From contig CM067526.1 in the NCBI GenBank assembly GCA_034509925.1, positions 250,501 through 314,500 on the forward strand: a stretch of DNA of 64,000 bases, in the 5' to 3' direction. The DNA comes from Hirudinaria manillensis (Eukaryota > Annelida > Clitellata > Hirudinida > Hirudinidae). The notes beneath the pieces were generated by a model that saw only the letters and a program-made list of their open reading frames with translations, did not search any database and was not told the DNA's origin. Shown here piece after piece: positions 12,201 through 32,022 of the stretch (positions are counted from its first letter, which is position 1; every line of letters starts with the position of its first letter). The position numbers and the translations under genes are program-made.

Positions 12201-13819
12201 ATAATAATAATAATAATAGTAATAAATATAATGCATTAATTAAACAATAATTAACAATGCAGAGCATCTGTGGATATTTGTTGAACGTTCTCATGAGATT
12301 AATCAAAACAAACGTGTATTTCTTGTGGAGCTCTTGAGCAAGCATCCGAGGAATCTTCATCCTCTTCTGAGCCACCCATGACTAATCCACGATTTGTTAT
12401 TACCATTTTTACGCTTATTTCCTATGTAACCTCAAAATACTTTGGCTTATTAGAAGACTCCATCAGTTATCTCTAGTCAAACTTCATGACATCACATTGC
12501 CTAATAATTCCACCGACCGATAAAAGAGTTTATTTTTAAAAATATATTTAGCTTGATTTGGATTTTTCCATATATATCCCAGTATTTTTCCAATATGATG
12601 TTTTTAATGATGAAGATAAATTTTAAAAAATATGATTAATGACCTACATCATTGAAATCCTTATCACATCATAATGATTATTAATATAACATAAAGACAA
12701 TATTTCAATGTGAAGGTCACCAGATAAAAACATAACTTTGAATAATAATTTTGATTAGTCACCTCTTAAGTAGCAAATCCTTTTCTTGACTTTGGATATA
12801 CTGGCCGAAATGACTTTGAGAGGGTGCGTCTTAGGTAGACTCGAAGCATCTTTGGTGTCCTCGTCGTAGAGAACGAGTTTAACGTTTTCGTCTCGAAGGG
12901 ATTGCTCGAACCTCGATTTGGCATCTTCGGTGCCGGAGACCAGATCGGCGATGTGGATCCTGCCGCACAGGAGTCGTTTTCTAGTGATGCAGTCGCTGCA
13001 GGAGATATTCAAGGCACCTATGATGTGGTTGTTGTTATAAATGACGAACGTTCGACAATCCACGAGTACCATCGACTCGGCATCGTCCGAGCGAACGGCT
13101 TCTGCGACGGCATCGCAGAAGATGGGCTTCAGAACCTGCTCGGTATTGACGGGAGATCTTTTGGTAGGTTCGACCGGTTTGGCACTCCGAGCATCTTCGA
13201 CAGCACCGACTTTGACTTCAGCATCTCGAGACGAAGCATTCTTCGGAGATCTCTTGACGGTTTGATTCGGAGGAAGACTTTTCCTCGGATAAAAACCATT
13301 AAAAGTTTTGCAAAGGTTGGATTCTGACTTTATTGATGACAAATTTAGATCAGAACCCTTTGGATAGGTCTTGTCATCCCTGATGACATCCTTTACCTTC
13401 AGCTTACTTTTGTCCTTCAAATAAACTTGGTGATCAATTTTGTCACCCTTATAATATGTTAAAAAGGTGCTTCTCTCGTTGATCTTCTCGGAAACATCCA
13501 AACTTTGTAGTTCGATGGATGAATTAGTTTTGCTGCTATTTGGTCTTCCTTTCTCCTCAGTCCTGCGGATCTTTGGAGAACATCCCGTGCGAGATAAGAA
13601 AATTTGGGACGACATATTCAGAGGAGTAGCATAGTCCACTTTGTTTGGAGCCTTTAGGCAATTGGATGTGAGTTTTCTGAAAAATGAGGTTTTACCATGG
13701 TGAAGACTTTCGTCAGAAATTGGAATGGTTGGATTATTTTCTCTATCTTTGTTAGATCTGATACTCGAAGATTTGAAACATGAAGCTGTTGTTATCCAAG
13801 ATCTTTGAGAAAAAGCCAT
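9295..13819 (-). CDS. DUSP10: Dual-specificity MAP kinase phosphatase, DUSP10/MKP5-like
   Basis: Coding exons on the minus strand: 12763-13819, 10108-10266, 9784-9963 and 9295-9593 (564 aa). Exon 1 encodes a low-complexity N-terminus of about 225 residues and a rhodanese/CH2 domain with VLVDCRTFVIYNNNHI and a basic ITRKRLLCGR stretch that matches the MAPK-docking position of DUSP10. Exons 2-4 encode the catalytic domain: VLPFLYIGN, RLPASDSSCQNLKQYF with the general-acid Asp, and the HCX5R loop HCQAGVSRSAT, followed by PNFNFLGQLLEFE, a DUSP10 signature. The family dephosphorylates p38 and JNK. All splice phases agree (1, 1, 1). The first ATG of exon 1 is used as the start because an in-frame stop lies upstream. 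The N-terminus shows no similarity I recognise to vertebrate DUSP10. The first intron is about 2.5 kb and contains a short TTAGGG tract and an AAT microsatellite. Confidence 0.92.
12195..12219. repeat. (TAA)n microsatellite in DUSP10-like intron 1
   Basis: A run of TAA/ATA triplets inside the large first intron of the DUSP10-like gene. No coding role. Confidence 0.9.
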
Positions 13820-14883
13820 CAATCCGAAAAGTTCTGAAGTCAATGCCCATCAGATTAATAGAACTTTACAAATAATAATAAACATACAACAAACAAACTG
13901 ACCTTCTGCAACTTTCTCGGCAACACTCAACTGTCATCAGTGTTTTTGTATTTGTCCATGATCTGGTACGTATTCAACAGTATTAAATGATATACTAACT
14001 GTTAATCGGTTCTTATTAAACTTATTTCTTTATGACTATGGCAAACAATCCCAAGTTAACGGGCGAAAAATATTAGCAATGGCATTTAGCGGTTACTAAT
14101 TTCGAAATGCGAAATAATATTAGGAGGATTAAACCGAACGCACCACCGGCCCTCACCTAAAGCACACGCAGTTGCAGTGTTGCATGCGAATGAGATTTAG
14201 GCCCGTCTTACCGGTTTACCACACCGTTTTGTACTTTATAATAACAATAATAAGGCACATTTGAAATGAAGCGTATGTTCACATCCCAACAAATTTTTAT
14301 ACCCCAAAAGAATTTATGCACTTCGAGAGAATCTGTCCGAGAGAAAGTCGCCTCGGAAACAGCTGTTGCTCTCTGATACTCACACATTAAGTAACCGCTT
14401 TCTTTTTGTATCCTTATGTCGTATGTCGCAAGCTGACTACTTTATTCTTTGCCACCTCCTACTAAACAAACGTAATCGGACAACTAAGTGACGTTTAATA
14501 ACAGCCAATACCGTATTATGCAAGGAGAGGTGATGCGACCATTGCTTCTACCACAGGCTACTTATGTCAACTGCTAGAAATATTAACCCACAAAATGTAC
14601 TGTGCATCACTAACCTCTTAAACCAAACACCTCAAAAAGGATTTATGCAAATTCAAGAAGTTTGAAACATGAACATTACAAAAACTTCTCATAAACCTTT
14701 ATTTGTAAACTTCAATGTGACGTAAGCACAGAGCATATTCGAAAAATCCGACCATTTCATAACATTAAGACATCATAATACTTACAATATAGCTATGTCT
14801 TTAAGCCACTATCTTACATTGCAATAAATTGACTCAAATAAACAAAGTCAAGAGCAATTGGAAAGCAACAATTGGACTCGACT
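13820..14883. other. Intergenic: DUSP10-like 5' side and SEC23 3'UTR
   Basis: Both neighbouring genes are on the minus strand. The left part should carry the promoter and 5'UTR of the DUSP10-like gene. TTTATT at 14699-14704 reads AATAAA on the minus strand about 180 nt past the SEC23 stop and is a likely polyadenylation signal. No further gene is seen. Confidence 0.5.
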
Positions 14884-22976
<8,093 letters not shown>

Positions 22977-24066
22977 TCAATACCAACAGCAAATCACAAA
23001 AGTGATGGCCATGAGAACAATGACGATGCCCATTGTTGAGGTGATGATGATGAATAGGAACGATGTAGTTGTGACTGGACTTCCGGTAGTTTCGGTTTCA
23101 ATTTTTAGAGGCACGAGAATCATTGATTCCATAGTTGTCAACTGAAGATCATACAGGTTACTTGAGAAAATGGGAATCTTTGAGTTTTCACAGCCGTAGA
23201 AACATTTTTCAATATAGGAGCTTAAGGTGTAGTTGACATTTGTGATATTCAATTTATCGTCAGAAGATGTTGTTTTACTGAGATTAATGGGTACTCCGTC
23301 GCATTCCATGCGATCGCAATTCTCAACTTTGGGGGAATTGACGTTTTTGAATTGGCAGCTTATTATGAATTCAACATTCTTTACCTTTATTTCATCATTC
23401 AAAATGATTCTTGAGCAGTGACTTTCTAAAAAAATAAACGTGTCACGCCCAAAATTAAACCAACAATTAAAAACATGCGAACATAAGTGAAAGAAAAACA
23501 ATAATAAAATCTACCAATAACGAGAACCTTTCTCGAATACTTTAGGAAGCCATTTTCAAATGTATGGAAACATTCATAGGTTGTAGAATGACCGTGATTG
23601 GCCGAGGTAAAATGAAGAACCCGGTCATCAGAGATTTTCTTTGGACTTCTATCTTTTCCAAGAATCCACCAGGAAACATTTTTTGTCCTCTCTGTGACGT
23701 TACAATCCAGATCCATCGACTTCCCAAATTCAACGATTTGTGGTTGAAACCACAAGTTTTGGCTTCCTCTAATTCCTGCTGGAAATGCTGCAACAATTTT
23801 CAACCGAATACGAACATTTAAAAACTGCTACTGAATTAATTTTTATTTAGATCGTCGTCGGCGCCTTCGATCAAAAGATTGTCTAAATTATTTTAATATA
23901 ATGGAGATGTTTCAAAACACTGTGGTCAAAGGATATTCAAATAATATGCAATTTAAGCTTGCTTTGGCTCATGTCATTGAGATATTACAAATAACAGTCG
24001 GTAATGAGAGATATACTCACCGATGAAGAACATCACACGCAACAAGAGTTTTAACATGTTGTTCAT
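22977..24066 (-). CDS. Single-Ig, single-pass membrane protein, family copy 1
   Basis: Three minus-strand exons, all junctions phase 1: 24021-24066 (signal peptide starting MNNMLKLLLRVMFFI), 23515-23787 (Ig-like domain) and 22977-23425 (membrane-proximal domain, transmembrane helix, stop); 255 aa. The Ig exon has LDCNV, SWWILGKDRSPKKIS and SANHGHSTTYEC, that is, the two Cys and core Trp of an Ig fold with an unusual HGHS motif before YxC. The third exon has CDGV and CFYGCENSK, shared with the three sister genes, then a TTTS stalk and the helix FLFIIITSTMGIVIVLMAI with a tail of a few residues. It should be a cell-surface protein; ligand and function are unknown. It faces family copy 2 head to head across 551 bp. 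The tail could extend by an unseen splice at TG/GTATTG. Confidence 0.8.
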
Positions 24067-24617
24067 TCGAAGCTATAACTCTGAGACATCTTACAATTCG
24101 CTTGTAACATTATTTTAAATATTCGCATAAAATAAACCATAAAAAATCCTGAATGAGAATGGTAAAACCTTTAGTTTCTCTTTGTAAGGCTTGCCTATTA
24201 CATTTGTTTATAGCTTGACTTGTTAATTGCATCTTATTTATAGTTATATTAGTGGCAATTATACGTGCCAATTGGTAACACTCTTCATAATCTTCTCTTC
24301 ATCTCTTGACTCTAACTTTTTAGTTGTACTTTTTGTAAATTGGTAACCACATCATTACATCAATTACACAATTACATAAATTAAATTGCTAAATTGTCTA
24401 AAGATTCACTTTTAATTTCTACTTTCTTGTTCTGCTTTGCATATTTCATGATTAATAGAACCTTTGATTATTTCTTATCGTGCACATATAATTAGGGTCA
24501 AATATGTCAAGCTAAAAGAGAAATATATTTTAAAAATAATGTTCATTTGCGTGGCGTGCATGAAAACTACCACTGCTGTGACTGAAGGACTATCATTTGC
24601 CACATACATTCGTCACC
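24067..24617. promoter_or_regulatory. Putative shared promoter of two divergent Ig-membrane genes
   Basis: This 551-bp gap separates the start codons of two divergently transcribed paralogues, so both promoters must lie in it or overlap it unless unseen 5'UTR exons exist. No TATA box or specific motif can be asserted. The position is the only evidence. Confidence 0.45.
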
Positions 24618-25751
24618 ATGTTAGGAATTTTATTATTTTTCACCACCGGTGAGTATTAATTTGGATATTATATTTATTTATTTCGAATCATGAATTTGTT
24701 AGCTTAATTGTTTTGCAAAATCTTGTTAAATTATAGCATAAATCCAAATAATGATCAAAATGTGAGCAGACTCCTGAGTCAGACGTTAACGATGTATTTC
24801 TTTAACTAATTTAATTAATAAACAAATAATTGCCTTGAAAGTAATTTATGGCTGGTTGTATCCACAAAGCGTTTTCAACGGAAGGAGGCAAAACCGAAGG
24901 TACTGCCTTAAAGGACGGAACACTTGAAACGAAAATCTTCTTGTTCGGGGAACCGCTGATTTTGAATTGCGAAATAACGAAGAGGACAAAAACAGTTTCT
25001 TGGTGGTTAGTCAATAATCAGTCTCGCATATCCGAGGAGTTCACGCTTAGTTTCGGAGCGGTTAACCATGGCCACTCTGGTAATTACGAATGTGTTGCTC
25101 ACGAAAATGAAGGGTTCCAGGTGTATTCCAGAAAAGTCCTCGTTGTTGGTTGGTAAAATTTAAGTTAGTCAAGTTGCTGAATATTACGAATTGTGAAAAA
25201 AATGAATTTTTACTGAATTTCAGAGCCTCAATATTCCATAGTCACCAATGAAAGACAGAGCGATTCAATTATTCATTGTCAATTCAAATACGTCGGCCAT
25301 CTGAGAGTAGATGTTTATTTGGTATGCAGCGGTGTAAGAATTGAGTTCAATGAGACCAAAGACATCGAGGTCGGAATGGTAATGATAAAAGCAAGTTTTA
25401 TCACGACTGATGATACACCAAAATGTTATCTTGGGTTCGACAATTCGACACTTTCAATTGAATTTGATCATCTTTTTAATGAAGCCTCAAGAGAAAGTCT
25501 TGGAAAATCCCTCAAAGCATACATAATTTCAATCATCTGCGTTGCCGTCCTGGTCATTTTTATTATTGTTGCCGCGATGTGTTAGTATTGTTACAACTTT
25601 ATCCAGAAGTTTCATTTTAGTTTTTTACCTTCTAAATGCTTAATTTTTAAATGTCATCAATCTTTCTTCAGATTATAAAATGGGAAAACACTTCAAATCA
25701 CCAAGACGCGAAAATATGGACGACGTCCCGAAATATGGTGGGTTTCGTTAG
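24618..25751 (+). CDS. Single-Ig, single-pass membrane protein, family copy 2
   Basis: Plus-strand exons 24618-24648 (signal peptide MLGILLFFTT), 24870-25148 (Ig domain: LNCEI, VSWWLVNN, VNHGHSGNYEC, SRKVLVVG) and 25224-25580 (membrane-proximal domain with VCSGV and CYLGFDNS, then the helix IISIICVAVLVIFIIVAA), all phase 1. The third exon reaches a stop at 25583-25585, but GTTAGT just before it is a usable donor in phase 1. It joins an acceptor after a pyrimidine tract (TCTTTCTTCAG) to exon 25672-25751, adding a 25-residue basic, Tyr-containing cytoplasmic tail. Length is 223 aa unspliced or 248 aa spliced. Copy 2 is the most divergent member: its second domain has lost the ExxC start seen in the others. 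Function is unknown; surface recognition is an inference from architecture. Confidence 0.75.
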
Positions 25752-27712
25752 TCGATGTTTTCGAAAAAATCCTCCTCAAATCGATTCAATTACAATACTA
25801 ATTTATTAGCATTAAAATGTAACCACCTACCTCTAAACTTAATTCCTTTTGGAAGAAAATTACAGCCACGTCGAAAGAAACATTCCGTCGGTATCGGGGC
25901 ATGGCAACGAACAAATGGAGCATGCTTATTCCAGTCTTAACATGCATTGACACAAGCTTTGAATCTATTGTCCTCTGACTTGCAACCTGGTGTCTGGAAA
26001 TTCGAATCCTCAAAGTACAAATTGCGAATAACTTTTGGTTATTGCCGCTCTGAAAACCTTCCAAAAACAAAATCCCCGAACTTAACTTATTGTCTTGCAA
26101 GACATCCAGACACTTTCAATTAAATAATTTCCAGAAAAACATTTTATTAATGATAATGATTTAACCAAAGCAGGTACTACTCATACTATTACATATTACC
26201 TTTATTATAATGTGGTTGCATTTCAAATAACAGGCACTGATGTTCACCAAATCTGTTAAGTAATTCAACTAAGGAAAACCAATTCGGCAAAAGCAGGAGA
26301 GCATAATTGCACATTAAAATATTTAAAATTAATTGTTAAAAAGAATTTCTTGAGTAATCAAAAGAATTTACAAGTTCTTATGATTTACAGGTTTAAATAA
26401 ACTAACCAATATTAAGACACTTAAAATAAACTTAATTAAAAATTAAAAGTTTGAACTGAAAAAAAGAAAGTGAAAAAGAAATCTGATACTTCTTGCAAAA
26501 TAGAGTCTCGATTACTTGTATATGTGCAATATAGCAATCATGTGGAAGCATAGATGCACAGTAAGTGAAGTAAAAGCTGCCATAATTGATCACAACTATG
26601 CTCAGAACCAATTTTATAGTTTATGTGGTTTATAGTTGATGCATTGTTATTAACATTCCTTGGTAAAAAAAATTCAACAAATGAATTGAACTATTCCTGC
26701 TGAAGTTTAAGTTGGATCCTTTTTGCATTTTCAGTTTTCATGCATTGCGTTTGAAAACCCCAGTAGCAAAAAGTACCCCCTCTGGTGCATATTGTGTAAA
26801 AAATTATAATATGATTATGATTCCCACGACACTACATGATCAAGTTTGTTATTGTTAATAAATCAGCTAGCTAAGCGAGATATCGCTTTTCATTCCATCT
26901 AATTCTACTTTCATTTCTTGCAAGTAAAGTAATTAGATAATTAATAAATTCCAAACAACTATTCCTTGTTGTCTTCATTTCAGTTTGTAATCCAATTGAT
27001 GCATGTTGATGTTCTGCATTACATCTGTCCTTCACTTGTGGATCTATTGCAAGGAAAATTCAATTTTATTATTTTATTTGGAGACTTCTGTTTGGCATTA
27101 ATAATAGTAATAATGAAAACATTAATAATAGTAATAATAAAACAATAATAGTAATAATAAAATATTAATAATAAAAACAGCAGCAACAACAACAACACCA
27201 ATGCAGTATGATAATAAGTCAAACCAAACAAGAACATCTGACCATGATTCGAACTTGATTCATCCACATCTTCGTCTTCTCTGAAATCGTACACCTCCTT
27301 GCAATGTCTTTTTTTACAATCTGAACATTATTTTACTTGCACTTTTAAGTTTTACAAATTATTAAAAAATTAAAAACAAAATATTAAAAAATTAAAATAA
27401 ATACATCCACTGTCACGTGACGTTTTGTGATACTTGGGATAATAATGATAAATAACTTTTATTTTTAACTCCGTACTAAATATATTTTTGATTTATTAAC
27501 TTTTATATAAATATAAGAGATAATTAGTATTTATTAAATAATTTATAAAAATAGGTGCATCAGAAACCAAGGTAACAGGAACTTCAATTGCAAAACGCAA
27601 CAAAAAATGCTGATTTATCCTTGATTCTTCATTTCTTAATTTTCCCATAAATTTAATCTATTATTATTTTTTTGAATTATAAAATATCTGAAATTACAAA
27701 TGAATTTTAATC
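25752..27712. other. Intergenic, AT-rich, nothing supportable
   Basis: This gap lies between two convergent Ig-membrane genes. It contains AT-rich sequence and an AAT/AAC triplet tract at about 27100-27200 that produces artefactual open frames. Their 3'UTRs probably occupy the edges. I see no exon of a known family. Confidence 0.5.
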
Positions 27713-29245
27713 TTAAAAATATTTGAAAATGATATCAAAATAATGGATCCAACTTCTTTTTATGGTGACTGTAAGGATAATCATTAGGAACATCGAAGAG
27801 GTTCCGAGGATGGCCATGATGAGGATGAGATTGCTGATGATGATGATGTCCTTAGCTGGAGAAGTGGTTGTGATGATTTCATATTCATCACCAAAGTCGT
27901 TTGCATCCTGAAACTTCTTCTTGCTTTCAGATTCATCTATTAGGAAGCGTCTTTGTTTACATTCCTGATCGTCGATAATTTCATTTGTTGGACAAATGGC
28001 CGGATACGACTCGGAGTTTTCGATGCCGTACGAACAATTTGTAAAATCAGGAGACACAAAGTTCATGACTTTTAAAAGCATTCCAATGTTAGAAATCGTT
28101 CTATCTTTTCTTGGTCCATTACATCCAAAGTGAATGTTGTCAACAGGATAAGTATTGAATCTCAATGACCATTTCGTGAATAAGTTGGTTGAATTATTAT
28201 CTGATGTGCAAACATGTTTCGAGCAATTCATCTCTGATAAGAATTAATTTTTTAAATTTAAGAATTAAATTATTAGCAGCATTATTGATCATATATTATG
28301 AATATCAATTTATGTGCTAAAATTAAGAAAAGACAGCATTCATTGTCAGCATATTCTAACCAACGACAAGTACTTTTCTTGACTGCTTGAGGAACCGATT
28401 GTTTTCAAATGTCTGGAAACATTCATAGATTCCAGAGTGACTGTGACTGGCCGATGTTATATTCAATATAACGTCCGTGGAGATTTTCCTTGGACTTCTA
28501 TCTTGTCCAACAATCCACCAAGAAATGGCACTTGGATTCTTTGTAACATCACAAGGCAGAGACATTGGCTTCCCAAATTCAAAGATTAGTGGTTCTAACC
28601 ATTCATTAGAACTTCCTTCAGTAATAGCTATAAAAAATATATCCATTCAAACAAATCCCCAACAAACATTAGTTTGTTGACATAGTTTTAAAATTTTTTA
28701 AATTGATTTAAACTCAACAAATGCAACTCGAGTTTGCCTTGTCCCTTGGATAAGTGTCTTTTAATGTATGATTGGGCACAAAATAATTAACCAATATTAC
28801 AAACATTTGATATTCATTAAATTTGTTATGAGATCAATGAGATCCCTTAGGATGTATTTTGTCATTCAAATTCTAATCTAGAAAGATTTCAATCAAATTT
28901 TGAAACATTTCCCAACCCAATTTGGATCTTATAAATAAAAGAAAAGAAAGTAAAACAAACCCTTAACATATGTTTAGGTTCTGAATAGAATTATTATTTA
29001 ACTAAGCCACGAAGCTTCTAAACTATTGACACTTTTCAACCCAAGTGAAACTTGATACTTTAGCTTAGACATTCTAAATGTCTAATGTCTAATTCACAAT
29101 GCATTCTAAACTGCAATGAATAATTCTAGATATTTCTATAATTTGGCCACCATGACATATTTAGAACATACTAACGGATTATCGACATCACTTGGAGTTT
29201 AATCATTATAAACAATTTGATTAACTTAAAAGATACTTGAAACAT
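27713..29245 (-). CDS. Single-Ig, single-pass membrane protein, family copy 3
   Basis: Minus-strand exons 29176-29245 (probable signal peptide exon, KLIKLFIMIKL core, phase 1, donor GTTAGT), 28361-28627 (Ig domain: LPCDV, SWWIVGQDRSPRKIS, SASHSHSGIYEC, SRKVLVVG) and 27713-28233 (second domain starting EMNCSK, with GCNG and CSYGIENSE, then the helix region IIIISNLILIMAILG...MFLMIIL and a basic tail); 285 aa. Exons 2 and 3 are strongly supported by their close match to copies 1 and 4. Exon 1 is chosen because it starts with ATG, is hydrophobic and has the right phase. The stalk is longer and more charged than in copy 1 (ESESKKKF...GDEYE). No signalling motif is visible in the tail. Confidence 0.75.
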
Positions 29246-30129
29246 CGTCTTCTGACTCTAAATAACGCCGCAAAAAACTAATTCATCGATTATTTATTCA
29301 TCCTTATGTTGAAAACGAAGGCTAGTTATGTCAACATCCTCATAAAATGGGAATTCCAATTCGTGATGATAATTCGAGTGATCGGTCAAAAACGGAATTA
29401 GTATTTTCCTTCAATCCTTAAGTTTATGTCCCTTATAATTTCCCGATTGCTTACTTATTATTATGTGGCTCCCTCCATTTTCTTTGTGTGAAGTACTTAG
29501 TTGAGTATTGACTTATTCCACTAGTTTGTTTATAAAAACTCCAATAATTCCTAGATAACTGGATTTAAACAATTCATTAATTATGCTGTGTACATTGAAA
29601 TTCGATAAATTATTTTCACATCTGCGTACTTTGTCAAAATTTCAATTTGTGACAATAATCCCTAAAACTCTTCTCCAAAAGCCCCAGATAGCTCATTTAT
29701 CTAGCACTATATATCACATTCGGTCAATTAATTGCATTTGCAAGATTTATCTTCAACAACTACAAAAAATATTTTTTATTTTTTTCAATAATCACTCAGA
29801 AAAGATGAATTCTTACTCATGAAAAAATAAGTGTACTTAAAATAAGTCCTCTTTCACATACATAAGGAGGTCTTGCCATCATCGAAATATTTTTTTTTGT
29901 AAATGAGAGATCATAAATTCATTTGTGAATGAATCGTCGTCCTTGCCTTCTTTCAAATCCAAAAATGATTTTCTTGGCCTTAAGTAATGCTTTGCTAAAT
30001 CAAGTTTAAAAATTAATGGATAATTTGTATAATTTAATATTGCATAATTATGCAAACTTATTACAAAACGACTTGATTGTACTTACAATTATTATTGAAT
30101 CATGATATTCCTAGAATGGTCAACATAAT
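29246..30129. other. Intergenic between Ig-membrane copies 3 and 4
   Basis: Both flanking genes are on the minus strand, so this holds the copy 3 promoter and the copy 4 3'UTR. The only open frame of note (29583-29822, plus) lacks splice context and similarity. Confidence 0.5.
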
Positions 30130-30982
30130 TCAATAAAATATTATTTTTCTGTCACAACAATGAGCTGACAAACACTCACTTAAAATTGAGATATGAATGA
30201 GGATGGCAACTAAGAAAAATCCCATGGCTAAGCATATCATTATCTGCTTAACATTTGCAGAACAGTCTTGATGGTGGTCTTCAGGAACTAAATTACTTGA
30301 GATCAAATTGACTGGAAGGTTCTCTTGGTAGAAGTTCAACTTTGAATTTTCATAAAAGAGGGTGCAAAAACTATCAGAGAACTCATAGATGACACTCATT
30401 TGCACCATTCCATCAATGACAGTTCTTTTGCTGAAGTCCTTGCTCTTTCCATTACATTCCAAGTGAAGATTGAGTTGGAGGAAGTCGACATGTTTGTACA
30501 GGCATTCAGTTTTTTCAAAACTCTGTCCAGTTTCTGATTCTTCAATTTTAACTTTTGAACACTTGGATTCTTAAGTTAATCAATGCATTGATTATTACCA
30601 ATCACCATAAAATTCTGTCAAGTATATTAATGAGAACAAGAATAATACATATGTATATGGAATATATATAACACATTTAAAAAAAAAAAAGAGCTGACCA
30701 ACAACAAGGACCTCCCTTGAATATTTTGTAAATCCATTACCTTCATATACATCAAAGCATTCACAAATACCAGAATGGCTATGATTGGCTCTTTTATAAA
30801 CAAGTTCAAATTGATTAGAAATTTTTTTTGGTGCCCCATCTCTTGCCACCATCCACCAGGCAACTGCTGATGTCTTGTCTGTGACTTTACAATTCAACGC
30901 CATTTCCTTTCCAAATTCAAATATCTGCGGACTTAACCATACGTTTTCTCCCCCATGGATGGATGATAAAAAGAGTGTTTCA
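30130..30982 (-). CDS. Single-Ig, single-pass membrane protein, family copy 4 (5' end not found)
   Basis: Two minus-strand exons are clear. Exon 30699-30982 is the Ig domain: LNCKV, VAWWMVARDGAPKKIS, RANHSHSGICEC, SREVLVVG. Exon 30130-30569 is the second domain starting ESKCSK, with ECNG and CTLFYENSK, then the helix IMICLAMGFFLVAILIHI and a Cys-containing tail. The acceptor of the Ig exon is uncertain. The frame is open back to an AG at 30983-30984, which needs incoming phase 2, unlike phase 1 in the sister genes. The hydrophobic ETLFLSSIHGG start could be the end of a signal peptide. No start codon is assigned. The YxC position of the Ig domain has changed to CEC. At least 240 aa; surface location inferred. 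Confidence 0.7.
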
Positions 30983-31713
30983 CTAATAATAAGTTCAATA
31001 ATAATAAATTTGGTTCGAATATAAAAAAAACTTCATTAGAATTATTGACGCGTACAGACAAGAACGAAAGCTGGATTCCCCACAAGCAATACATTTTAAA
31101 ACCTTTCAGTTTTTCCTCAATGAGAATTCGTTATAGTAATATTAATATAATAATAAAATAATTACAAATAAATTTTTTTTACCCAATTTTGTGTACCGAT
31201 CGTTTGTGAAATGGCATGGTTTTTGATAATATCAAAATTTATGTTGAAAAAGAAACATTTTTTAAAATATAATCGTATTATTGCAATTCTTTTAATAAAT
31301 AATTTTTCAGGGTATTTAGATTTTTTTTAACGCGGCGTCGTTACTATAGCACTTTTTTTTTATTTTGATCGGCAGCTGACGACTGCAACTTCGCGAATCG
31401 AACAATTTCTAGATTAACTCTAAACTCTCTTTGGAAAGGAGACATTTTTTCATCGGGTAGAATTTCAATTCTTTTAACTTTTACTTTTTTAGTCCGATTT
31501 TAAGCTGTAAACGAAGGAATGGCTGAATTGGGGAAGAAAGTTTGTTTATTATTGTGTTTTATTTTGCACATTCTAATAACTTTTGAAATGCGTGTCTGAT
31601 CTGATTGGTCTTTAAGATTTTAATCTTAGATTAGATCTTTAAGATATAAATGTAAGTTTTTTGAACTAGTGTCAATGTTTAATAAGAAATTATTTCTACA
31701 ATAGGAATGAAAC
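30983..31713. other. Intergenic: copy 4 upstream and PLAC8 copy 1 promoter
   Basis: This likely holds the missing signal-peptide exon of Ig-membrane copy 4 (minus) and the promoter of the first PLAC8-family gene (plus). Homopolymer T and A runs are frequent. No exon could be fixed. Confidence 0.45.
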
Positions 31714-32022
31714 ATGTCCACATTTAAGCAAGGTCTTTTCGATTGCTTCGGTGACATGAAGGTATGTTTTACAACTTGCTTTATACCTTGTTACACTGAA
31801 GTTATGATTGCCGAAAAAGTTGGAAACAACCGTTACCTTCACTCTGTGGCCATGTTGATTCCGGTCGTGAACATAATCAGCATGATTTTTATCAGGAGGA
31901 AAGTCAGAAAACAAGTAGAAGTTAGTGGTTCCTGTCTGGGAGATACCCTGACGATGATGTGTTGCACTGGTTGTGCCCTTTGCCAAGAGGCTGTTGAAGT
32001 TGAAGCGTTGAATGTGACTTGA
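31714..32022 (+). CDS. PLAC8/cornifelin-family cysteine-rich protein, copy 1
   Basis: Intronless frame of 102 aa. The PLAC8 pattern is visible: FKQGLFDCFGDMKVC at the start, CFIPCYTEVMIAEKV (the CxxxC...IAEKV block), a hydrophobic centre (SVAMLIPVVNIISMIFI), a basic KVRKQ stretch, then GDTLTMMCCTGCALCQEAVEVEAL, the CCxxCxLCQ signature. Animal members include PLAC8 and cornifelin; plant members control cell number or metal transport. The biochemical role is not settled. The Met at 31714 matches the start in the other three copies. This copy is the most divergent and lacks the C-terminal DAFD block. AATAAA-type sequence follows the stop (about 32093). Confidence 0.9.
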   Translation: MSTFKQGLFDCFGDMKVCFTTCFIPCYTEVMIAEKVGNNRYLHSVAMLIPVVNIISMIFIRRKVRKQVEVSGSCLGDTLTMMCCTGCALCQEAVEVEALNVT

